Source of the DNA: Marchantia polymorpha subsp. ruderalis
Taxonomy: Eukaryota > Streptophyta > Marchantiopsida > Marchantiales > Marchantiaceae
Assembly (NCBI GenBank): GCA_037833965.1
Contig: AP031352.1
Coordinates: forward strand, 15,914,501 to 15,978,500
Direction: 5' to 3'
DNA length: 64,000 bases
Made by a program: the position numbers and the translations under genes. Below, in pieces: positions 49,224-61,192 of the stretch; within the stretch, counting starts at the first letter, position 1, and each line of letters starts with the position of its first letter. A model generated the notes under the pieces. The model was not told the origin of the DNA. It did no database searches and saw only the letters and a program-made list of their open reading frames with translations.

Positions 49224-50280
49224 CAGAATATATTTTCAATCTCACTCCAAACAGGACGAACAAGCACACTGAAGAAACAATCCTCCTCAAAAACCCTTCA
49301 CCTCCTATAAACACCCTCCCTTATGCTCTTCTTCTTGCCATCTCACCTCTCCCTGCACGTCTCCCAAACCCTCCCCTCCACCTCCACTCCCCTGTTCTCA
49401 TCCTTTTAGCGTCACAATCCATCGCTAGAATGACACATTCCATCCTTCTTCAAATTCATTACCACAACCTCGAAACGGCCGTCGGCTGGAGTCCAAAATG
49501 GTTCGGAGATCTCAGATCGAGTGGTCCGACACCCTATCCTCGCTCCAGAATGCACTCTAGACCCTCGCAGCTCCAAGCCCGAGTCCTGCTTCCCACCGTC
49601 GCACACTTAAAGATTCAAATCTAATCGCTCCGCGAGGGAATTGCAAGCAGATTAAGACACCGGCCACAGGGACAAGATGCGAACTCCGGGCGGAGCAGGA
49701 CCCCCGGGAGTCTTGAGCGCTCGCTTCTTATGCCTCTCCCTCCCTCCTCTTCTACTAGCAACTCGGAAAGTAACTTTCCCTCGCGCCGCAGGTAAGTCAG
49801 GCAGGCTCTTCTGAGAGCTCGCATAGCATATCAGAATTTGCTGATGCTGGTGAGATGGAGAAACGGGAGGAGAGGACGGGGAATCCACATTGAAAACAGG
49901 AGGAAGAGGAGTCGCACAGAGCCGCGACGTGGAGCGAGGGGGGGAGGGGATGAGAGGAGAGGAGAAGACAGGAGAGAGGGAGGAGAGAGGAGAAGTGAGG
50001 AGGAGAGGAGCGAGAGGAGAGGCGAGGCGAGGCGAGGCGAGGGGGGAGGAACTGGGATGGATGAGAGATGGTGGTGAAAGCAGAGAGCTTTAGAAGAGAA
50101 GGAAGAGAGAGGGCCGAACGGAGCAGGGGTTGAGGAGGGGAGCGTTGGCGAGTGCCGGCGGCGAGCTGCGTTCTTAAAGGCGGTCCTCGCATGCGCGCGC
50201 GCTGAGGTGGTCCGCCCCGCCCCGTCCGATTGCTCGCCATCTGACCGCTGCGCCTGCTCCATCTCCCGCTTCTAAAAGTG
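49224..50280 (-). promoter_or_regulatory. Leader and promoter of the GTE gene, pyrimidine-rich
   Basis: On the gene's strand this is strongly pyrimidine-rich: 49,860-50,120 is almost only C and T with scattered G. It includes four GCCTC-type pentamers (complement of 50021-50040). The open frames here on both strands are products of this bias. Long Y-rich leaders and Y patches are common near plant transcription starts. The start site itself could not be placed. Confidence 0.5.
50021..50040. repeat. GGCGA pentanucleotide repeat
   Basis: Four exact GGCGA units within the GA-rich strand of the GTE upstream region. It is probably a simple-sequence expansion within the purine tract. Confidence 0.9.
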
Positions 50281-53200
50281 GCCCCGAAGTCTAGGTAATT
50301 TCTCCCCGACCCGCGTTCGAATCCAACCCTCCTCGATGGTCCAGCACGTCTCTCGTTACAAGAACCGCCGCCATGTCATCATTCATCGGGCCTTCTAACA
50401 AGATGGGCCCTGTTCTAACAGCGAGGTAACTTCCATCTGAAGTAACGATACATCACGATGTCTTGTTCACGATTTTCTGATTTCCCCATACAGTAAAATT
50501 ACTCCGTCCTCGGATTTTCAGCCCCCACCTTTCCCACTTGCAGCGTTATGTTCGACATTCGACACCGACCGACCTCACTCATTTCCGACCTCTGAGTGAC
50601 ATTGGGCTCGATGTACTGTACATTACCAACACAGCATGAGAGTATTGAATGTACTTTGTTTCAGATTAAATGATCATGCGAATATGTGAAGAAGCTGTTG
50701 GGTGTATGTGATGTCTACCGTTGTCCATGCAATATCGATAACATACTTCTTCGAATCCTTTTTTCGCAATTCTTTCTTCAAATGAAGAGACTGTTTTTCT
50801 ATTAATTCAAGAATAAATGCTATGTCCCCCGACAGAAATTGCTACTTAACGGCCCACATTCGGAACACGGTTACCTGATCTTAAACATCTTGAATATCTA
50901 CGATCCCTATGATCAATGAAAACGTTGCAAAACGACCTGTGAATCCGTGCACCCAGAATCTATTTTCAATCATTTCTGTAAGTTGGCATTTGCTTTTAGG
51001 AAGTTAGATTTGATTTTACAGTATCTGTTTGGCCCATTCTAATATTCCCATGTTTAATCAACGGATTATACTTTCTCTTTGTATGGTCAGCGTGTCATAT
51101 GTTATACCAAATATTTCCGCTTTTGCACCCAAGCAGCGTAGGTTACTTATTTTGCTTCTTTCCTGTAGGGTTGCTTAAATTGTCGAGTGGACTATTCTCT
51201 AGAGATCACAAAGGGCTTCCCTATAAGAAATGATAATCATCCGACATTATTCTACCATTTCTATAGTTTGTATGTTTGAATATAATTATATTGATTACAA
51301 ACACTATTTCATAAATAAATTAAATTCTTTAAATAATAACTAATCTTATATATATATATATATATACACGAAGAATGTATACATCTTTAAGTGAACTTCA
51401 TCAGTTCAATAAAACAAATAATACTTTAATTGTTTTTTAATTTCGATAATAATTCCAATTATTCTCAAAATACATTTCATATTATAAAAACTTACAAATT
51501 TATAAATTTAATAAATTTTGATAAATGATTTATATACCATTATATCAACTTAAATACTGTGTAAACTCTAAACGATTAACTGTTGGGTTAATTTTATCTT
51601 GGATTCTCTAGTTAGTGATAACAATGGTTAGATAATTAACTGTGATTATGTTAGCTAAGATGTGCACCTTATTTTTTCTTGTATAGAAGAGAGAAAGAGA
51701 CATCCACTCCGTATTGTTCAAGATTGAATTTAGAAAGTGAGCATGAGGGAGTAGAGCTTGGCTATGGGGGTCGTGTATACGTCTATACTTTAGTGAAGTT
51801 TCTCTTGCCATATCTTGCCTGTGGACCTAGCATGTGGAAGATGAACCACGTTGTCTTGGTGTTGTGATTGTCATGCGTTTTTATGGATCTGGATGGTTGG
51901 ACCTTTCATACACATCATTTTTCAGCTTAAATGGTGTGTAAACTAATTTTTGAATTTGAAACACCAGCGGCTAAGGTCATATTCTATAATGTATATTACT
52001 ATATATTCAATTGAAATGACTCACATGATCATAAAGTTACAACGTGTTAACTATTAACATAATATGTTTGATAATAAAATAAAATTTGAACCATAAAATA
52101 AAGGTTCATTATATTGAATGTCAAATTTGTTTATGATAATTTTTTCTATTAGCATATTGAACTCAACATTTAGGAAAAAATATTATTATGATCTAGTTTG
52201 AATCTTTAATTAGATTAATCTGATAATATATTACACTAAACATACTGTTGAAAGATGTGTGTCATAATGTTGCATACAATTGTATTCAAAATAATTATTT
52301 ATTATGATATTTACTTCCAAATCATAATATGAAGTTAATACATATATAATTTTATGGTTTATTTTAAAATATTCATTATTTGATGCTTTTATAATAATGC
52401 AAAAACATAATAAACAGTTGAGACTTTGAAACGTTTCACACTGAGCAATTAGAGTTGAAAATAGCAGATTTTTTTTAATATAAGATAATAAAATTAATTG
52501 TCAGTATCAAGATGATGTCTTGTCTTACTTTGTAATTGAATTCTAATATATTCTATATTAAAAATTAGAATTTGCTAATGATTTTAACATATGACTTCAA
52601 TTTTCAACATGATGTAGCAAAATAATTTTAATTTGTATCCATTAATAAATTAAATTGAAAATCAGTAAATGAAATATAATATTTGTCATTTATTTGCTTT
52701 GAAAAATCCATAAAATTAACAAAATACTCATTTCTTTAATTTCTATCTTTCCTATTCAACTGTTATTATCAATAAAAAAATAAATCTTATTACATTAATT
52801 GAACATACAAACCATTTTTCCCATATTCAAACAAATATTTTGTTTGATAGAGATTGCAAAATTGAAGATTAGATAATATAATATAATTTTAATATTAGCT
52901 ACCTTAATTTCAAATAATTTTATGGATACTTCTGAAGATCATGTAAGATTAATCATATCACTTGTAAAATATTAAAGGATGACTACAACATTATTCATGA
53001 AATTTATTTATTTTGATATTTAATTCTATTTTTTTTTTTTTACTATATATGTAATTTCATGATTTATATAAATATACTTTATTATAGCTACTTTAATAAT
53101 GCAAGAGCATAAAAACAGTTGACATTAATTTTTACTTTTCATAATGTTTGCAATTGATCTAATGTTTAATTTCATAATATCATCAATAGAGTTATGAATT

Positions 53201-55411
53201 AAGATGTTTTACTTAGGACTTCTTACTTTGTTCACTTCATAAATAGGCTTGACATTTTCTATGGCGTTAACCAAAAGTTATATTTTATGGATTTTTGTTA
53301 GCATACGTGAGTTACTTTTGGCAAGATTAATTAATTTTGATGCCTTGATTCTTTGGTGTAAATCAAGTTTTGGCAATTGACGACTTTTTTGTTATGAATG
53401 TGAATATAAGAGATGATAATAATGTTGTAAGTAACAACATTTGATTCTATTATTTGTCTCTTAATATATGAAAATTATTTTATATTTTTTTCTTGATTCA
53501 TCAACATTACATGTTGAAGTCAATGATTTCCAAAAACAATTCATTGTTTTTATCATCCTTGGATTTTAATATATGTCGCAACACATTTCTAAAGATTTGA
53601 GACACAAATGGTTTGATGTTTTTTATCATAAAACCATGAGCAAATTTAAATGTATATTTGTAGTCATAGTAGTTAAATATAAAATGTACTTAAAAAAAAC
53701 TAATTTTGAGTTATTACATATATCATAATATTTCTAAAAATGAAATAACTTATAATTTTTTACTATAATATACACCATGCAAAAAATGTAGATATCAAAA
53801 TCTGTTGTATTAATTTTTTTTGTTGACTAACAAAATTTCTTTTATAAAAAAAACGTGATACTAAAGTAAATGTGTCACAGAAGTTGTTCGCATTCATGTT
53901 AATAATCAAAGGATGTATGTATGCAATGAATAAATCCAAACGAAATTTGTTACGTGGAATATTTTATCAAATTGCAATATAAATTTCAATACAAGAAATG
54001 TATGAATCAAAAATATTAATTGTAAAATAATGAAATGGATTCATAATTACTGCAGCTATTCTTATTAGATATTATAGCTGAATTTTATGATTGTGAAATT
54101 TATTGTACATTTTTTAAATAAAACTTTCACTTTTATTAATAACTCATGACGCTGCACTTAAACAAATACGTTTCTAGAGTTTATCAAATGCAATAATAAA
54201 TCATGAGTGTAACTTTAAATATTTAACTTTAATTTAAAAACTTTTCTAAAGATGTTCATGATATAAACAGGGTATTGTTACATTTACACCCTTCGTGGCA
54301 ATTGTCATGGCAACAAGAGTGTTCAATTTGCAAAGTATTATGTTGTATCTATCTTTTTTGAATCTAATCACAATCATCGCCTAAGTCAATTTCAGTTATC
54401 TCAAAGTCAACACTACTATTTTCTGCACTATACACAATTTTTTTCATATCATGCAATTCATCATAACAATCGTTTTTCATATCATGCAATACATCATACA
54501 AGCAGATACTAGATGAAGAAGAAAAATTAAATTTTATAAGTCTTGTTATGATGACAATTGACTCAAAGAAGGGTGACATTACCAGTTTGAGAGCTTGATT
54601 TAACAATCTCCTTTAAATATTAAAATATTTTCAGTGACAAATTAAAGTAAATGATATTTTTATTTATATAAATGTAATTAAAAATAAATTTTATTTGAAC
54701 ATTGAAATATTCCTTTCATTAAATAATAATTGATGTGTATTCAAGTCTAATAAACGGGGGAAAAATGTGATAGAAAGTACCAAGTAAATATTGCATATGT
54801 GATAATTACAAAACCTACACGTGGTTGGATATTCAATTTTGTATGTGTTTGGCGAGTGGAGCAGAAAACATAAAAGGTATTCATTTATCGGTAAATGCAA
54901 AGAGGTGAGATCTATGTCCCTGTAACGCTGGAGTTATTTACAGCTGGGACGCCGAGTTCGACATGTCCTTAAAACGGAACTAAAATATACAATACTAAAC
55001 AACAACGTTGTCAATTTTTTAGGTGATTCTGTAGCCTGCTTCATGTGTATCCCTTATTTCACAACAACTAGTAGTCGTCATATATATCTATATTTATATA
55101 CCATAGACTAATCAAGATAAGTAGACGGCAGTGATGATTCGGTTGTTTATGCCAAAACTCAGTATTGATAATACATGTATTAGTGATGTTCATTGAAACA
55201 TTTCTCCTTGTGATACCATTTTGATCTCCTTGTGTTACCTTGTAAGTTATAGTTTAGTTCGTCCCTTCAAAGGCTTTATGGAATCTCCCTAAATATGATT
55301 TTTATAATATCTGTATCGACTTGAGCCTCAACATTTGATGATACGCATTTTCACGCTATCATTGTAAATGTTATTTGTTATCATCACATTATTCTGACGA
55401 ATCAGATTAAA
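50281..55411. other. AT-rich intergenic DNA, no gene seen
   Basis: After about 51,200 this is among the most AT-rich DNA in the window, with a TA microsatellite (51347-51366) and a 12-base poly-T run near 53,030. Open frames are short. A TTCGAATCC motif near 50,310 resembles a tRNA B box but has no cloverleaf around it. No element ends or RNA genes were recognised. Confidence 0.55.
51347..51366. repeat. TA microsatellite
   Basis: About ten TA units in an AT-rich background. It is a simple repeat only. Confidence 0.9.
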
Positions 55412-55600
55412 ATGATGGTCATTTTGAGGTTCAAAGATGGCAGATTAAGAAGGAAATTAGGTATTGACTTTTCTGTTCCATCGAACAATAAGCGGCGGAA
55501 AGCAAATGAGCACTATGGAAATACAACAAAAGTTATGGTAAGCGGTCAAAATTTTACTAACCTTGCGGAACCTGAATTTACATCACGCAAATATACCGAA
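55412..55600 (+). pseudogene. Possible orphan exon or gene fragment
   Basis: An open stretch encoding a basic peptide (LRFKDGRLRRKLGIDFS and KRRKANEHYG) ends at a good splice donor (GAAG|GTAAGT, near 55,600). It is one of the few parts of this AT-rich region with normal coding-like composition. I do not recognise the protein and find no partner exon before or after it, so it may be a relic or chance. Function is not assigned. Confidence 0.2.
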
Positions 55601-55679
55601 GGTAAGTTTAAGTTCTAATAACAAGAGTGGGCCCATGTGGGCCTGCAAAACTTAAGAACATTGAATTTCTCCTAACACC

Positions 55680-55704
55680 GTTCTAGAACAGAATGTTCTA
55701 GAGT
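55680..55704. promoter_or_regulatory. Heat-shock-element-like motif
   Basis: Five contiguous five-base units read gTTCt aGAAc aGAAt gTTCt aGAgt. The outer pairs fit the nTTCn/nGAAn rule of heat-shock factor sites, but the two central units point the same way, which weakens it. No supported gene lies next to it. Confidence 0.2.
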
Positions 55705-56546
55705 CAAGAAAGGGTGTGCTTCAATTCTTTGCTTTTTGGACGTTTTCGGAAGTATGCACATTTTCGGTGGAAATGATTCATTCCTGTCAAAGAGGACATT
55801 GAAGTTCGTATTGACCCGCAACAGACCGATTGTACTGTTTGAGAGCCATCACCCGCTTTAGATAAAGAAAATACCCAAACCGGCTGTATCAGTATCATCT
55901 ACGGTTGTAGATACACTGCATGATCTTGAGACGCGGAGCTCGATCGTTTGAAATGTGATTTGGTCTTTTAACAGTTTTGCAGGTTTTAGATAACACCGCT
56001 GGTTAAATGAAAAATGACAGTGAACACCCACTGGACATTGGTAAATAGCACCAGGGATACAGGGATCCCTAAAACAATGAATAGAATGTCCTCATTCACA
56101 CGTGGACTAAACAATATCCCAAAGTACTCATGTTGACATTGTCATGTAGTATTAAGATTCAAATCCTTCATGATAATTTATAGGTATTGTTGATATCGAT
56201 TATTATTGAGTAGGTCATGTGATTTAAGTATCTACCCATAATCAGCACTTCACACATGCAGTTCCAAACTCTAAAATCCAATATATTGCCATTAAGGAAG
56301 TAGGAAGCAATGTAGAACAAGAACATCCTCTGGGGTAAATATTACGTCAATTTAATGAAGGGTGATCACATAATCTAATAAATATGTGGGTTGGGGCAGT
56401 GGCAACCCCAATATAAATCAACTTTCATTCAGATTAGCTTTCAGTAATCTCATTTTAAATCATATGATCTTTCACATAGGGTATTTATCCATACGATTTG
56501 ATGAATTACAAATGTAATTTCATACTCCTAAGGCTACTTTTCCAAA

Positions 56547-56632
56547 TGTAATCAGAGCTTTGTGATTATCCGTTGCTATAATATACACATAGATATATTA
56601 TAGCAACGGATAGTCACAAAGCTCTGATTACA
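56547..56632. repeat. 86-base hairpin with 38-bp near-perfect stem
   Basis: The arm 56547-56584 (starting TGTAATCAGAGCTTTGTG) pairs with 56595-56632 at 37 of 38 positions across a ten-base loop (ACACATAGAT). Pairing stops exactly at the arm ends, and AAA flanks both sides, a possible three-base target duplication. This fits a minimal foldback MITE. A transcribed small-RNA precursor is the alternative. No known microRNA was recognised. Confidence 0.92.
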
Positions 56633-58027
56633 AAATTGATTCCCATCTCGTTTGATATACCATGAATTTTCATTTCATCAGTTTAAAGTACAACATGATG
56701 TGTTTTTCTGTTTGCCACATGAAAAAAATTCGACTCTTCATCCCTTTCATTTTTTCAGCGAAACATAACGGGCGTTTCGTGCAAGGAACGGGCTTTCATA
56801 TTCAGAGATTGTATCCAAAAAATATTGAAATCGTTTACCTCACTGTTCTACGACGTTGTGAAGTGATGAAAGTAGAAATATTTATTGAATTTGGTAAATT
56901 ATGGTACTTATTACTGATATAAATTTTAATGAAAAAAATACTTATGATTTGGATACCAATAAACATCAAGGTTCCATTATATGACCTATTCATGAAATCG
57001 AGAATAAGATGAAAAAGAAGATGGCTCATATTCACCTGTCGTGCATGGTTCCAATATTATCCATGTGGCATAATCATGGCATTTTATCATCGAAACCAGT
57101 AAGAAAACATCCATTGATCTGAAATAATATGAAATAACCTTTAATTCTAGATGTTATCACATTGCTAAGCGTCTGTGTCGATGGAAATAAACGGAAAGCA
57201 TGGGAAGAAGAGAATATTGAGAGGACACTCACTTCAAGCTCATGAGATTTTAAAGCGAAGGAGTCGTGTCCTTAATACGGGGACAAATTCGGACCTAGCT
57301 CTATCATAGGTACGACTGCATGGATATTCCCACGGGTTTTGCTGTATAAGTCGGCTTAATTGCTCATAACTGGGACGAACGATAGGGTGCTGTATATTTC
57401 AGGGCTCACCAGATGGACCAAATCAACATGATTCTCTTGGACCGTAAATTGAAGCAGAATAGGTCGAGAATACGGCATGGTTAGATGTAGTACGCTATGC
57501 CGCGCTGTAGACGAAGGATGCAAAAGGTCAAAGAGAAGAATAGATGTAAGATGTATAACGAGACGCCCGAAAAGGAAAGGAGACCAATGGTCAATGTTAG
57601 GAGCCGTTCCCTAGTTGGAAGCCAATCCTACGTCGTACGAGGATTTGCCCGTGACGGTCCTAGGCTGAGCGCCACTGGACCACCACCGTAGAGGACACCG
57701 GCGCTACAGAACAGAGTCGGGAGGGAGGGAGGGGTAAATAATTCGAATGCGTTCAGCGGGCTTACCCGGCAGACTCAGGGCGCGGTCAAGAGCACAGGGA
57801 AGATCCGGTCGTTATGGGGAAATCCGCCGGTAATTGCATCGATTCGCAGCACAACGTACCGAGTCGACTGACGAAGTACTTTCCGTCCTACAAAAGGGCG
57901 CGAAATGGAAACTCCCGGGGCCGTCCGATGCATCATCGGAAGGCGTGGGGGAGAGATACTCAGGAGATTCAGCATTTTTGGAATTATTTGATTAGTCCGA
58001 TAAAGTTAATAGACTGGTAGGACACGA

Positions 58028-58527
58028 TGCGAAAGCGTGTGGAGGTGGAGGAGTACGTGGCAGGCAGCGGGCGGTTGGAGGGACAAAAGCGGGTGTTCGC
58101 ATTGGGCGGCAATGCGGCAACGGGGCTACGTGTCCCACGAAGGAAGCCGAGGAATCGGGAAGCAGGATTCACCACTGCCTCACGTCAGCGGCCGGAGAAG
58201 TGTGTTCGCCTGGCGGAGAGATGATATTCCACTTTTTGATCGTCTGGTGCGCAATCGAGAGCAGGAATCGGCCCAGATGGTCAATGCTGGCGGAGAGATC
58301 AGCAGCAGGGGAAGGCGGCGAGCTTTCGACGAGCGATTTTGGTGCTCGATGAGCTGAAAGGCGGCAGGATATAAGATTCTGTTAGGGTAGCCAGGGTAGC
58401 GAGCACGGCTTGTGTTGGTTTGTACAGGCGATCGACGTCGACCGACCAGGAGTGGCGATCGCGCTCGGCATCGAAGGATTTTCGGCGGCGGGTGAATTGA
58501 TTTCGAGGAATTCGATCAGTACAGGTT
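58028..58527 (+). promoter_or_regulatory. Probable promoter and leader of the DUF3110 gene
   Basis: GC- and CpG-rich DNA directly before the first Met at 58528. Open frames 58027-58224 and 58037-58357 overlap in different frames and look like no family; if transcribed they would be upstream ORFs. The start site was not found. Confidence 0.4.
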
Positions 58528-61192
58528 ATGGCGATGGCGTCTGTGAGTCCATCCTTGCCGCTTACGAGCCATGAGATGACGCAAAGACTATGGAGCAAGC
58601 CGTTATGGATAGGCAGGAACAGGTCCTTTCTCGCAGGTTCGGATTGTAGAGGTTCAGGTGGCGTTTATTCTGGCGTTGCGAATTCCGTTGGGGTTGTAGT
58701 TGTAGGACCGGGGAGTGCGAGGAGCTCATGTTCGAGCGAGGGTATTCGCACGGGTTCCCTGTTTGTGCAGAATAGAGTTTGTAGAAGGTTCGATGCGCTT
58801 AGGCGACTGAACTGCGTTGGAAACAACGAGGAAAGCGGGACTGGTGAGGAAGAGGCGAAGCCGAGAGATGATGATGACGAGGTAGACCAGGCGCTGAATT
58901 TGGATGGCCAAATTCCGACTTCTTCAGATGGTTTCTTGAAGCAGGTCTCTTCCAACGCGTATGATCTGCGAAGACAGTTGGAGCAGAACATCGAATCGAG
59001 CAGTTACGATGGTATCGTGGCTACACTTTGACCTATCTCAGCTCCCTGACCTGCTTCCGGTGACCGATTTTGTCATGTGGCGATTTTTTGAAGCGCCAAT
59101 GTTCGAGTGACAGGTTTTGTAAGTAGGTTTTTAACGGGGAGCTTGGTAATTTGCCGTTTCGGAAAGATTCGAGTGCTCGTCAGTATTCCTCACCCTCTTT
59201 ATTCTGCAGTTTATCCGATGATTGGGCATCCTGGTCTTTTCCGTTTTCCAAACGCTACCTCTCTATTTCACTTCACGACGAATTTGGACATACTTGATAC
59301 GACGGGAATTGGCTGGAAGGTCCTCATGAATTGAACTTCTATGTCATAATATGGTTCAGCCGAGAGCCCTTCGCACTCGCTGGACTGGTAAGCAGAGTCT
59401 CTTATGTGGTCATACGTATCGGCTCCCTACTTTTTTACCCTGATATTCCGATTTATGCACTCTATTACGAACGTGGTGTCAACGTAGAACATCTCCGAAG
59501 CTTTTCTACTCGGAAGAATGCAGTACAGAAGGTGGATATTGCAAGTAGGATAGGGACCTATGTAAATCTGGAACCTGGTTCGAGCGAAAATTCCCCCGTC
59601 AGCTAAGCGGAGAGTTTTGGAGCTTGTCTAAATTCCCACGAAAACACAACCTTTAGGATAATTCCTCGTACTAATCTAAATTTTAGTTTTAATTTGGGCG
59701 TTTTTTTTAAAATATTTTCTACGCAGCTTTTAATTATACTGAAAAAAATGATATATGACGGTTTTTGCGTCACCTCCTACTCAATGCATGACCCAACGCT
59801 GAAAATAATATTTGGAGCAACTGAGCTAATGTTGTCTCTAGTTTTTGTTGGGATAGTTGAAAGCTCCGACCTAATTAAAGTTGCACCGAACAGGTTGCAA
59901 CGCTATGAGTGATTGGGTGACGATTTCATGGAACACAGATGACGTTATCCCTCAGAATTAGATCATCAGGGGTTATTCAAATGACCTGATAAAGGCAATT
60001 TAGAACATCGTGCATGTTAATATTACGTCCTCCTTCCTCAATGATTGGGCTGGGTGCATGACCAAGATTGTTTACGTGTGACAATCTCTGAATAGTTTTT
60101 GCGAACTGCAGTGCTCGAGGCTAATCCGTGGAGGGAGTCTTCAAAACCCGTTTACGTCTTGGCTCAAGATGAAAATCGTTTGTTGACTATGAGGACCAGA
60201 AGAGCCCGAAGGTGAGGAATGAGCTACACCTCAATATCTTGCGAGGTTGATTGACTTTTACACCATGCGGTAGACTTCTGCCCGATTTCCTTGATTAATA
60301 TGACCATTTGCTGATGGAGAAAGTACAAGCATGAACCTCAATTGGACACATGAAATGTGCCTGTTGTATTGAGCGTGTTTTGTCTTGACAGTGAAGTAGA
60401 AAGGGAGCTGGGTATGCTTTTTCCGAAGCGAGGTAGCAGGAGAGGTAGACAGGGGAGACCAAGTTCTCAATTGCGTGATGATGAAACAACTGCTTCACCT
60501 ACCGGTGCGGACACTCGGTTTCGAATGTTAGTTGAGGACGTACGAGAAGGCGTGCTTGTAAGTACATCCTTATTGTAGAGATATGAAAAAATTAAGATTA
60601 GAATGCCCCAAATGCAATAGACTCGTGAAAAACTCCATCTACCTCATTCGCCACTAGACTAAGTTTTAATGCATGTAAGGATGTCTGACTTCGAAACTGA
60701 CAAAATGATAATACGATTCATGACTTATTTGGAATGTGACGAAGCGATTTGTTCATTCTTTTCAGGTTTTTGAGGATTTAGAGGATGCCACTCGTTATTG
60801 CAGTTTGCTGGATGGTGAAGGAAAAGGTTGTACAGGTGTCGCGGAATTGGACGCATCCGATGTGAGTTTCCATTTAGTCAGGACGGACAAGGGGTTGGTG
60901 CCGGATGAAACACTCTAGTTGGATTATTTGTTATCAACTATATGAAATCCGTGTTTATTGGTACTGTGATTGTCTTTCATACAGTAGAGATGATTAATTT
61001 ACATCGATGTGTGGAAGGGGTACCGTGGACTTGCATGGAAATTAAGTCATTCGCTTTCATGTATTACAGGTGTTTGCCGTATGTCAAAAGACTCAAAGAT
61101 TGGCCGTGTTATTTCGCCGTGGAACCACTCCCCCGCAACCTGATCGTCTACAACTAAATCTGAAAGCTCGGAAGCGATCTTTGGAAGATTAG
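58528..61192 (+). CDS. DUF3110 protein, probably plastid-targeted, five exons
   Basis: Plant protein of unknown biochemical function from a family shared with cyanobacteria (DUF3110, as I recall). Exons: 58528-59011, 60112-60211, 60392-60557, 60766-60861, 61070-61192. Phases agree and give 322 residues. The first about 95 residues are rich in Ser, Gly and Arg with few acids, as in a chloroplast transit peptide. An acidic linker (about 100-120) and the conserved SSYDVLEANPWRE (junction of exons 1 and 2) follow. Next come KPVYVLAQDENRLLTMRTRR, EVERELGMLF, a basic GSRRGRQGR stretch, LVEDVREGVLVFED and an end in LFRRGTTPP and RKRSLED. Exon 2 was found from the remembered family motif and fixes the phase between exons 1 and 3. 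Met at 58534 is an alternative start. Plastid location and function are inference. Confidence 0.88.

Larger units (their letters stand above)
55601..58027. other. Intergenic DNA, mostly AT-rich
   Basis: Apart from the hairpin at 56547 and a heat-shock-element-like motif at 55680 I see no feature. From about 57,400 the composition rises towards the GC-rich promoter side of the DUF3110 gene. Open frames such as 57497-57691 (plus) and 56662-56922 (plus) are unrecognised. Confidence 0.45.

Noticed and set aside
50300-50330. tRNA gene suggested by a GTTCGAATCC-like B box
   Set aside because: No A box and no cloverleaf can be folded around it.
59107-59606. Two ORFs within DUF3110 intron 1 as exons
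   Set aside because: They do not resemble the family, and the exon at 60112-60211 supplies the missing motif and the correct phase.
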